From Daldinia sp. FL1419 (lineage: Eukaryota > Ascomycota > Sordariomycetes > Xylariales > Hypoxylaceae): DNA of 64,000 bases. This document shows positions 12,321 through 23,500 of this stretch, piece after piece (the first letter of the stretch is position 1; every line of letters begins with the position of its first letter). The notes beneath the pieces are model-generated. The model did not search any database. It had not been told where the DNA came from and saw only the letters and a program-made list of their open reading frames with translations. The DNA lies in assembly GCA_025201765.1 (NCBI GenBank), contig MU623413.1:62001-126000 (forward strand), in the 5' to 3' direction. A program made the translations under genes and the position numbers.

Positions 12321-14134
12321 CATAATTATATGGATCGTCTGCTGTATGTTTTTGTATTTCACCCGGAAGCGACTTTACGTATTGGCGTTTAATGGACATA
12401 ACGATTCCCAGCTGAAAGCTTTGTTGCGTTGCGTGCTTGACTAGGTACCTAATCCAATACAGAAAATAAAAATAACTCCGAATAAATGGATTATGAGCTC
12501 TATCGTTGGAGCTGTACGTGACGTATGTTTACCGATATTGCTACCAAAACCACTCCGAGTCCCTTACTTATTCGCTCAATAATGCAAGGAGCTGTCTTGT
12601 CATAAGTGAAGGTTGTATCGTAATAACTATTTCCAGTGCTCCTGACTGCATATTACCAATAATACTACGTTCATGTATGGGTTCACCAGTAAGCAGGTCG
12701 TAATGCAATGTATGTGTGAAGATTTTGTGCATAAGGGTACATTTAGTGAAGCTGAAGGGTTCTTGAAGGGTTCAATTGAGATTGAGGACTCCACCTAAGC
12801 TACGTCATCCTCGACTCAACGAATAGGGTGACGCGCTTCCATGCATGCCGAAGAAGTACTGGTTACATGGTGTAATATATGGCGCAAGGCATGAAATGTA
12901 CTGGAAGTGTACTGGAAAAATACTTGGAGGTCGTGCATCATATGTAAAACGGAAGCAGCGCAGCTTGCTCGATATTGACCAACGGGAACACAGAACACGT
13001 CGATGGGGCTCACGGGGACGCTTTCCTGCCGCGTCACAATGGCCACCCGAAGGGAGGAACGGGAGGAGGAGCAGGTCCAGAATCGAAAACGTACTACGCT
13101 ATATTAAGTATGTACGTGATGTAGGTGGAAACCTTGGAAATACCTACCAATCTCACGTATCAATTACCTTAGGCAGGTACCTCTTATGCACACCTAATGT
13201 ATCAATTATCCCCCGCCTGGCTTGACTTGACCCTATCTTATCCCATCCAAGCCCGCGCCAGCCAATTCCAACCTTATAATTATTATTATTCTCCTATTTT
13301 TGACCGTCTAACCGCCTAATCTAACCTAATCTTGCTGTGTTGCTGACTTGCCTTTAACAAATTTGTTTTTCCTTTTCGTCAATTGTTAACTGTAAGGACG
13401 AGAGGATCAACTCCTAACTGTTGATTCTTTTTTTTTTGATTAATATTCTGGTTACGACTTAGTTCTGTTTATATTTATTCTTTACCCCTTTTCTTGTTTG
13501 CTGTATTGATAATTTCTTGAAAGACCTCGGCCGGTTGCGCGACTGAGTCCTAATACCGGCAGCGCCTTCTGCAATAAAACACCCCGGGTACGTATCACTG
13601 TATCGCTGCTGCGTCTCCTGTTGCCAAGACCCGCATTACGCCTGTCCTGTCTTTGGTGCATACGGCGTACGGTACAACGTGTACAGGCGCAGCTTTGGGC
13701 TCCCCTCCCAACTTCCTCAGTTCATCAATTAAAAGTTACCTTTAATCAACTAAATCCACCACATCCACCAACCTCCTCCCTTCTCCGAATATTTGGTCCT
13801 CCTTTAATTGCGATCAATCTACTAGAGGATTTGTACTCGTCCGTTACTTTATTCCGAGTCGCGGGCAGAACTTGCCGTCGGAGCTGTTAACGGCTCTAGC
13901 ATCAGATTAGTCTGCGACGACGCTGGGTTTACGTTTACAAGTAAATTGTACTGAGAGATAATCCGCCGGCTGGATTGCGCTTTCGTCGCGCCGACTACTG
14001 ATCATTCTGCGATCGTACCATCCCCCCAACATTTTAATCTGTCACAATCGTATCCGTATCATTTCCTTTCGCTCTTTTTTTTTCATCGTTGTATCGCGTA
14101 GCCAGCTTCGTTCGTTTGGAAGAATATCGCCAAG
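12321..14134. other. intergenic region and long 5' leader of the epsin gene
   Basis: No domain-bearing ORF. The part from about 13250 to 14134 is T- and C/T-rich with a T run near 13429-13437 and another near 14077, which fits a long pyrimidine-rich 5' leader of the epsin gene. The ORF at 13621-13890 is low complexity and not supported. Confidence 0.5.
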
Positions 14135-16086
14135 ATGTCGAAGGTTATGAGAAGTGTCAAAAATGTCACCAAGGGTTACTCGAGTGTGCAGGTAAAAGTG
14201 CGCGAAGGTTAGTATAGCCCATCTATTTATTATTTGTCTATACCCGCTCATCTTGCGCTTCGCTTGAGTTGCATACTAACTTGCTCTTTAGCGACAAGCA
14301 ATGACCCATGGGGCCCGACCGGAACTCAGATGAGCGAGATCGCTCAGCTCACATACAATTCGTATGCCTACCTACAATTGCATCACATCTCTATTGGGCT
14401 CATTTCTCTAACTACCCCTTTAGGTCGACGGAGTTTTATGATATTGTCGACATGCTCGATAAGCGCCTAAACGACAAAGGCAAAAACTGGAGACACGTTT
14501 TGAAGGCTCTAAAAGTCCTAGATTATTGTCTCCATGAGGGCTCTGAGCTTATCGTTACCTGGGCGCGGAAGAATATCTACATCATCAAGACCTTGCGCGA
14601 ATTTGTCTATATTGACGAAGATGGCCGGGATGTAGGACAAAATGGTAACACGTTCCGAGATACGATTGTAGACCTTACTGTTACTAACGGGTGTATAGTC
14701 CGGGTCGCCGCGAAAGAGCTGACGGCCTTAATTCTTGACGAAGAGAGACTGCGAGCCGAACGTAACGATCGAAAAACGTGGAAGTCTCGTGTTACGGGTA
14801 TCGAGGAATTCGCGCCGGAGGGGGCCACGGCCCCACGAGGAAATAACCGACCCCATCGACGACATAGCGACGATGAAGATGATGCAGAATACAAGCTAGC
14901 ATTAGAAGCCAGCAAATTTCAAGAGGAAGAGGACCGAAGGAAACGTGAAAGCCGCCAGGGCGTTGATGATGACGATGACTTGGCAAAAGCTATTAAGCTT
15001 AGCCAGGAGGAGGAAGAACGAAGGAGGCGAGAATTGGAAGAGAGTAATGCTAGCTCACTCTTCGATGATGCTGGCCCGAGCAATGTGCCTCAGCCGACTG
15101 GGATGAATATGGGATATCAACAAGGCAGCAATGTTGACTGGCTTGGAAACCCGATCGATCAGAACCAGATGATGCAACCGCAGCCGACCGGATACATGAA
15201 CAGTGCGTATACTGGATACCCGGCGAATGGCTACACGAATGGCTATAACAACGGTTTCAACCCTCAACCGACGGGTGTGTATGACCCTTACGGTCAGCAG
15301 CAGCAGCAACTGCAACAACAGAACACTCTCCAACCTCCGGTGCAGCAATTCCAAATGCAGCCTACGGGATATAATCCTTATGGCCAGCAACAGCAATTCC
15401 AGCCTCAATTCCAACCCCAGCTCCAGCTCCAGCCCCAGCCTACTGCTTCTCCGGAGCCTGCCGTCCAGCCTGGAAGTAACAACCCATGGGCTTCTAACAA
15501 CCAAAACCAATCAGCACTCAAGCCAATGCCAACGGGCTCGAACAATCCTTTTGCCACCGGGGTTGGACGACAGCAACAACAACAACAACAATCACAGGCA
15601 CCGCCAATCCCTACTCTAAGCAGCTTGCAGAGTCTTCCTGAGCAGAAGTCGCTTCAGGCATTCACAACGCCTTCTCAGCCTCATTTCCAGTCACAGCCCC
15701 AGTCCCAGCCGTCCTTCCAAGTTCAGCAGCCCCAGAAGCCTCTTAGTGAACACGAACAGAAGCTTAATGCCCTTCTTGCTAGCGGCGACGGCATGGATAC
15801 ATTTGGTAACACTGGTGAACTTCGTATTCCTTCTCAACATACCGCACCGGGAACCTTTGTCAATTCAGCGGGCGCGGGTGCGAACAGGCTCACTGCCGAA
15901 GCTACGGGTAACAACCCATTTCTTCGGCAACAGTATACCGGCATGCCGACAGTATCATATGGTGCACAGCAGATGCCTGCAGCCACCGGACCAGCCGGTA
16001 TGAATGGATTTGGTGGAGCGAGCAACCCGTTCGCAGCACGGCCGCAACAGAATAACAATCAAGGACAAGACCTAATTCAATTCTAG
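14135..16086 (+). CDS. epsin, ENTH-domain endocytic adaptor (Ent1/Ent2 type)
   Basis: Clathrin adaptor that binds PI(4,5)P2 and ubiquitinated cargo during endocytosis. The model join(14135..14207,14292..14361,14424..14644,14699..16086) gives 583 aa. The ENTH domain spans about residues 5-150 (SNDPWGPTG, MLDKRLNDKGKNWRHVLKAL, VRVAAKELTALI). Two ubiquitin-interacting motifs follow at about 180-199 (EYKLALEASKFQEEED) and 212-230 (LAKAIKLSQEEEERRR). Then comes a long Gln/Pro-rich region with PTG repeats and three NPF motifs (about 403, 527, 564) for EH-domain partners. The very C-terminal DLIQF is a clathrin-box-like end, as in yeast epsins. The third intron is 54 bases, has no in-frame stop and could be read through, but removing it restores the conserved GQN-VRVAAKEL junction. 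I cannot say whether it is closer to Ent1 or Ent2. Confidence 0.95.
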
Positions 16087-17207
16087 ACTTTCCCTTTGTG
16101 AGGACATTGGGCGATGCAGATCGCGTGTTCTTCATTCGCATGTCATGATGCATGCATTCTCCTAAGTTGGGTGATACCCATCCTTCTCGTATTGTGTTCT
16201 CTACGCCCTCTGACCAACTAATGGTAGATAAGAGTTAGCTACCGGAGGGGTTGTATTTGCTCTCTAAGGAAAACCATAGGTGGGGGGGGTTTAGGTCTGA
16301 TACAATTCCCCCCTATTGCCTCGCGCTTTGCTTTTGGGGGGAAGAAGCTGGGACAGATTTCATTTCATGGCAGCAGTCCCATAGTGTCAAACCGATCAAT
16401 AGAAGACATTGAATGGGCCTCGTACTTTTCAAACCGTGTAGCAAGCTAATACTGTTATAATTAAAACGTGATATTTTAAATTCCATCCACTTTTGATACC
16501 CTAGTTGGATATATAAACATGTATACATATTTCATGTATTCTCGCCAGCCTTCCCGTCTGCTTTTGCCTGAACGCCTGCCTCCCAGTTCCCGTATGATGC
16601 AGGCAAAAGTACCTACCTATGTAGTTGGACCCTAAGCGTAACTAAAAAATCAATAATGTACTCCGTACGCAAGATGGGTATATACAACCCCAACCCGACC
16701 TAGCCCAGCCTATTCTTCTCGTCCTTCCAACACCAAGTTCTCAGGGCAATATTAAAACAGCTCCCATTACAGTAGCATCGGGTACCTAGGTAGGTAAGGC
16801 AACAGCGCAAAGTACGGAATCGGGGGGATGTAGCGCGATATTAGACAAAACGCCACGTAATGTTGATGCGGGTATTGGGTATCTCGCGAGTTTGTTTTCG
16901 TTGCGTTTCTGCATCGTCTTCTTCTGCGGGACGCCGCCTCCTTTGTCCGCCTGCACCACATGCTGGGCTCGTTGTTTCGGCTTTCTCTCGGCATGCCGCT
17001 TAGTACTCTCGCTCCTTCTCGAGCGTCCCCGACGCGCGCTGGATGGTGGGTGTTTAGCACTTTGAGGGATATTCAAAGCAGACTCTTTCGGCGCTATTTC
17101 CACCCTGTTCCCAGTATTAAGCATCTCTCCGGGACTAGCGAGGTGGACGATGGTCTCTTCTGCTCTCCTCTCGTCTCAGTCTACTTCTTCCCTACTAGCT
17201 TCCATCA
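16087..17207. other. convergent intergenic region epsin / CDC31
   Basis: This holds the 3' ends of two convergent genes. A G run lies near 16281-16290. A palindromic cluster (GGTACCTAGGTAGGTAA) is at 16781-16797. Overlapping ORFs in 16767-17124 show no domain. Confidence 0.5.
16781..16797. repeat. TACCTAGGTA-family palindrome
   Basis: GGTACCTAGGTAGGTAA contains the 10-base palindrome TACCTAGGTA followed by another AGGTA unit. It lies in the convergent epsin/CDC31 intergenic region. Confidence 0.8.
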
Positions 17208-17981
17208 TCACCTATCGAGGAAGATACCCAGGAATTCTTCGCGACTAACACCCCCCTTACCCTCGACGTCGAATTGCTCTATCATGCTATGCAGCTCATT
17301 ATCGGGAACGTCTTCGCCGAGCTCCTTTACGACGCCGCGCAGATCATCGACAGTAATAATGCCCTTCCCGCCGCGGTCGAACAGCGCAAACGTCTTTAGC
17401 AATTCCTCGCGCGGGTCGCGCGCTGCCACATACCGCGCCGCGACTGTTTGGAAGCCCTCACGCGATAGTCGTAGATCTACAACCCCCGGCGTGGCCTGCG
17501 GAGGCGGCTGGTTCGGTAGAGATGGGAGCGGCGTCCAGCCGGGACGCGGGCGCGCAGCAGATTTAAATGACGCGATGAGATCGGGTCGCGACAGGTTAGA
17601 GAAGCCGAGGGCTTGTAGCGCATACCGAAATTCGCTAAAATCGAGCTGCTCGTCTTTGTTCATATCAAATAGGTGGAACTGTGCGTTTGTAACCGCTATT
17701 AGTTAGCTTGATGTTGTCTTGTACGATGTTCGTCTTGAGCCTCAGCTGGGGTTTCGCAAGTTTGTATATGCGAGGGAGTTGTAGTCGCGTTTGGGGTTGG
17801 AAAAGGGGGTTTTACTCACGCAATCGTTGATCTCGTTCCGATGTTCGTCGCTTATCTGATCCCAAGGCTCTGCGTGCTCTGGATTCCGAATCGGGGCCGC
17901 AAATCGCGTGCCTGGTCTTGTCGACCCTGGGCGCACCGAGGCATTGTATTCGTTCATGGCGCTACTCGCGTAGTTATTCAT
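17208..17981 (-). CDS. CDC31: centrin / Cdc31-like EF-hand protein with divergent second EF-hand
   Basis: Calcium-binding protein of the spindle pole body half-bridge, also a partner of TREX-2 (Sac3) and Sfi1. The model complement(join(17208..17678,17820..17981)) gives 210 aa, longer than typical centrins (about 160-170). The N-terminal extension of about 50 residues is unstructured. EF-hand 1 is canonical (DMNKDEQLDFSE). The region of EF-hand 2 is replaced by a proline-rich insertion (PRPGWTPLPSLPNQPPP), and no calcium loop remains there. The centrin signature RDPREELLKTFALFD is intact, followed by loops DRGGKGIITVDD and DVEGKGGVSREE, which both lack several oxygen ligands. The end FLGIFLDR fits the usual hydrophobic tail region. 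Only loop 1 looks fully able to bind calcium. The donor gtgagt and acceptor cag join in frame. The first ATG of exon 1 is used; M9 is an alternative. Confidence 0.88.
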
Positions 17982-20518
17982 GCTCTCTTGTACGTGATGT
18001 TTTGGGCGCGTGGTCTTAGGAGCTACTATGTTTTACGCGCAAGAATTTCGAGTCGTGCTTTTAGAGCCCGAAAGTTGCCGTCGCTAGGTAGATTCGTCGC
18101 GATATGCTGATAATCAATCCAGGGGTAGTGGTAGCACTCTAACGAATTGGCGTATCTTGTATGATCCTAGTTCGACCGGAACGAGGGAATAGCGAGTGAC
18201 GTGGAAGCGGTAAGCGGTATGCATGCAAAGAAAGAAAAAATTATTGATTATACAATTGCATGCGATAAAATCCTAGAATGGCAAGAAATACGATATCCAA
18301 GCGATCAAATTAGACTCTTGGTAATGCTGACCGACACCTTCGGACTACTGCGATTATAGTACGTAGGATAGGTTTGAATCTAGCGGTCGCGAAGCTGCAG
18401 TTTGAAGTTGTGAGCCCCGTTGACGCGAGCCGGGAATCGGGAATTGGGAACTAGGAACTGGGATGCGAACGCACGGTTGAGAATGAAAGAAATGAGAAAA
18501 TAAAAGAACAAGAACAAGAAAAAAAGAGCCTCGCGACGATGAGTATTTCGGATGCAAAAGTAATAATTGCAATAATTGCAAGCTCGAATGGATTATACCG
18601 ACTGTATTATTTTTTTAGGTGGGGATTATTATAATTTCACTTCATGTTTCTTTTCGCTGTTGCATGTTTTAATTCAACTTCGCGATGTTTTTTTTTCTTC
18701 TTTCTTCGCAAGTTAGGGGGTTGGGCGCGACGTACGAAAATGGATACACGTAAACGCGCTTGATAGGTACCGGTACCTAAGTGGCCAGCAAAAGCCTACC
18801 TTATTTTATCTGGTCGTACCTACGGAGCTAGCCCTGTTCCACCTAAATGATTGTCGGGATTAGTGGTTAGTGAGGTCACAGCGCGTACCTCCCTTTAGCG
18901 CTATCTTAGGTAAGTTTAAGAGGTAGCATAACTACCTATGGAAGCTTCACCATCATTCAGTATAAATACATCATAGATGCTTCTTCGAAATAGAGTGCCT
19001 CAATTCATATCATAGTGGTCGCTTTTATATGTTAGGAATACATGGTTCTAGGCACTTCGGATGATTTGTCTAACCAGGTGAGAAACGCAACTTGACAATT
19101 TCATCATACCCATGTTCAACTCGAGTTGACTGGCTACGATGATTTTTGAATTGCAATTTCTGGTTGGAGTATGTAGGGGAAAATGCAGCAATACCTTAAC
19201 ACAAGTATGTGAAATCGTGAAATCTTCAAATACAAATGTACCTAAGAAAACAATAGCTTTATTAGGTTGGCTTACTACTGAACTACCTAAGGTTAAGTAG
19301 GTAGTGTGAGGTATATGGAAGTCTATCGGGGGTAAAAGGTACTTGGGTACATATCATATGGCTTGTGGTCCAAGCTCCTTTTTATCAGGTACTAATGGTA
19401 CCTACATAGGTACCTGTTATCGTTAGCCTCATCGGCTGTTAGGTACCTACATATTTCCCCTACATACCATTCAAGTCTATTGTAATCCAGGAATTTATAT
19501 ACTCGGACATTTACATGCCTTAACTATATGAATTACAAAGATCGCGAACTATTCCATTACATGGCTTTGTGTGCAACTTAAGCAGGCAGACAAATGCAGG
19601 CAACAATAGCTAAAGTAAATTCTATGTGCGCGTGACCGATGACTGATTTCTAAGTTACGTAGGTTGAGATACACTTTGTATATCTGCCCACTGTCGCATC
19701 TTGGAGTACTATGTAACGAGGAGAATAATAAAAGTGTCGAATAGAAACACCTCTTTTTGCTTCTAGGTGCGCTTAGTGCGCTACATTGAAAACAGCTCAA
19801 AATATGTATTGTTGAAGGTGTGTGTAGGTGGGAAGGTACGACCTCAGCAATGTATCTGGCTGGGTATGTACTTGCAAACGGCCTCAGGCAATACAGGTCT
19901 CACACAGCAAACTTAAAGACCCACTCCTTTTTTTTTCCTACCCAGTCCGAATTTCTGTAGTAATGAACCAAAGGTGGTCCGGCCTCCTCCTTATCCTGGG
20001 CAACCCAACCGTGTCAATTCTCTCTACCTTACTACTTTCTTCCAAGGCTAAACCCGTCACATCTACGCATCTTCTACAAATCAACAGATTTGTTTCTTTC
20101 TTTAGTCAGGTAAATCGCACCTGGCGCATGTAGTCGTTAACTTTTCTTTCTACAACAGTCATTGACATATTTCCTCTTACGTCCATATTTTCCTCCTTTT
20201 TCTACCAAAATTGAGGCATCTTCGTACTCCGAATCTCTAGGCCCAGCAGCGCGGATCGCAGAAAAAAAAAAGTTGAACCCTAGTTCGCGATACTATTCTA
20301 CCTTGCGCATCATCGCCTAATCAATCCCACGGCACACTTCTACATCACAATCAACCGACCGCCTTCTCGTCCATTGACCGTTCACCTTCCATGTCTTCTT
20401 CTACCTAACGTTATCCCTCGTCCCAAGTTCGGTCACACGCGTCAGACGCGCTACTTCATCTCGCAGGCCGCGTGCCTCGACTTGATTTAATCTTACTCTA
20501 ATATCTCGAGCTGTCGCC
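17982..20518. other. divergent intergenic region CDC31 / NUP145
   Basis: This 2.5-kb stretch holds both promoters. It contains many dispersed AGGTACCT palindromes (about 18766-18780, 19386-19450) and an imperfect palindrome at 19275-19302. ORFs are short and domain-free. The last 350 bases are pyrimidine-rich and include an A run near 20261-20270. One ACGCGT hexamer lies near 20438, which alone is not more than expected by chance. Confidence 0.5.
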
Positions 20519-23500
20519 ATGTCGGCCTTCGGTGGATTCGGCGCCGGCGGTAGCGGCTTCGGCAGCGGCAGCAGCAACAATACATCCACTGGATTCGGTG
20601 GGTTTGGTGCCAGTAACGCGACCAGCACACCAGGTAGGTTTCTTTCTCAACAGTCCCATTTCGACCCCATCCATCCTTTTTCCCAGCACCCAACTAACCC
20701 AGCGTGGTTTCTCAAGGCTTTGGCGCAAATAATAATACCAGCGGCTTTGGTACCCCCAGCAGCACTGGGGGCGGCTTATTTGGCTCTGGGAACACATCGT
20801 CCGCTTTCGGTACCAATACTGGTAAGTGGCGCCAGGCCGCCAGTGCCATAAGCTTTACTTCTATGTTGCTTTCTATGCTATTTTGGGCAACATACTGACA
20901 TTTATTTTTATGTAGGTGGCGCTTTTGGATCGACGAACAATGCCGGCAGCGCGTTCGGTGCTAAGCCTGCTTTCGGTGGCACGTCTACGAGCGGTGGCTT
21001 GTTTGGTGCTTCTACCACATCGACTTCAGGAGGCGGTTTCGGCGGCTTCGGAGCCACAAACAACCCTCCGGCGTCGAGCCCTTTTGGTGGCTCCGGCGGT
21101 GGTGCCGGCACTGGCACGTCCATTTTCGGAAGCAGCAATAATAAGCCGGCCTTCGGGGCTTCAAACACTGGCACAACGGGTGGGCTGTTCGGAAGTGGAA
21201 CCACTACCAACAATACCGGTACTTCGACCGGCTTTGGTGCATTCGGTAGCACGTCGAATACTCCCGCCAGCACAGCGCTGGGTCCGCTGGGGGATCCTCC
21301 CGGTACTGCCAACGTTACGAACTTCCAACCCCTAGTAGAAAGGGAAAGTGCTACCAACTCATCACAGAATTCCTTCCAGAATATCTTATTCCTAGATCCT
21401 TACAAAAAATGGTCTGCGGAAGAGCTAAGACTTGCCGATTATGCAGCCGGGCGTCGTTATGGTGGCACTTCGGGCACCGGTACCTTTGGTGTCGGTTCCG
21501 GATTTGGCGGATTCGGCTCGAATAACCAGCCGGCAAGCTCATTCGGCACCACGAACACGACCACGAATGCCGGCGGCGGTTTGTTTGGTAGTACACCGTC
21601 TTCTGGTGGATTTGGACAGAATAACTCTAACACGAGTACATTTGGTTCCAACACCAACACCGGCAGTGGTCTATTCGGCGCGAACAAGCCAGCGGCGACC
21701 GGCGGCTTATTCGGCAGCTCTGCGCCGTCTCAACCGGCACAGTCCAGTGGCCTATTTGGCGCTGGGAATACTGGGTTCAACACCGGTAACACTGGTACCG
21801 GTTTTGGAGCTACAAATACCAACTCTGGAAACTCGTTGTTCGGAAATGCCAATAACCAGCAGAAGTCTGGTTTCAGTTTCAGCAACACAGGCAACAACGC
21901 CGCCGGAGGCTTCGGCGGTAATACCGGTGGCTTTGGTACCAATAACAACGCTGCTACTGGTGGCGGTGGCGGTGGTCTCTTTGGAAACAACAATAATACA
22001 ACCCAGGCTACAGGAACCGGCCTTTTTGGCAATGCGAATCAGCAAAACACCGGTGGCGGCTTGTTCAGTGGCACAAGTGGTACTAATGGGTTTGGGGCCC
22101 AGAATCAACAACAAGGCGGATCGACCTTATTCGGCAACTCGCAACAGAAGCCAGCGGGAACAGGCCTATTTGGAAGCGCTAACCCCGCTCCTGCGGCCGG
22201 CGGCGGCCTCTTTGGTGCTTCAAACAATACTGGTGGTTTTGGAGCAACTAACAATCAGTCTGGTGGGCTTTTTAACAATAAGCCCGCCACTGGTACTGGT
22301 GGTGGGGGATTGTTTGGGAATGCCGGTGCGACTCAAAATACCAATACTGGGGGTGGCTTGTTCGGGGGGCTAGGCCAGAACAACCAGAATCAACAACCAC
22401 AACAAGGTTCTGGGCTCTTCGGCTCGAGTCTTGGCCAAAATCAACAGAAGCCGGGTGGTCTATTCGGAAGTACCACGCAGACGACCACCGGCGCCGGCGG
22501 CGGCGGCTTCTTTGGAAGTCAAAATAATCAACAGCTAGGCTCATCCATATTTGGAACGTCCACTGGCCTACAGCAACCACAAAATAATGGAATGGGAAGC
22601 TCCCTATTCAGCAACTCTCAGGGCGGCCAAGCTATACCGTCCCTGACTGCAAGCATAAACGACCCGACAGCATATGGATCTCTATTTGCTAACCTCGGCA
22701 ACAGTGAGGTTCCTGACCCCGGCCCCCTTGCAACGCCGACAAAGGCCAAGCAAGCTAGGAGACCCTCCATTCTTCCTTATTATAAGCTGAACCCAGCCTC
22801 TGCTTCTCGATTTATCACTCCGCAGAAGCGTGGGTATGGTTTTTCCTACAGCACCTATGGTACTCCAAACAGCCCTTCAAGCGGGTCTAGCACCCCAGCA
22901 TCACTGTCGCAAAGTCTCATAGCTGCTGGTGGTCTCTCACGCAGTCTAGGCAATTCCCTCGCCAAGAGTGTATCGGCGAACAATCTTCGACGAAATTTTA
23001 ATATTGAGGATAGCTTGTTGGCCCCTGGCGCATTCTCTGCTGGCTCTGGATCAAGGATGTATGGCGGTAGTGTCAAGAAGCTTGTGATCAATAGAGATCT
23101 GCGTAGCGATCTATTCTCGACTCCCACAAGAGACAAATCCCTACCCGAGACCCCTAACAGTTCTCGAAAATTAGCCAAGCGAGTCAGCTTTGATACCAGC
23201 AATGTTGAGGCCATTGAAGATGGTGAAACCGCCAACGGTTCATCTCGCTCTACCCCAACCGCAGAGCAGTTAGGCTATGTGCGACCGAAAAGTACGAATG
23301 GAGCCAACGGTTCCAAATCGGCCTCTATTCCGGAAATGGAACAGGTGAAGGGTAACGAGCTAGCGGTGGTCCATGAGGAGGAAACCGTCTCGCCCGAAGG
23401 TCGCAATACAACAGCAGCTTCCTCTGATGGAGAACCCGGTAACTATTGGATGGCACCATCCAAAGAGGAAATTCAACTCATGAACAGGGTTCAGCGCCAA

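Noticed and set aside
16960..17706. 248-codon plus-strand ORF
   Set aside because: Largely antisense to the centrin gene, whose EF-hand and centrin core motifs are clear on the other strand.
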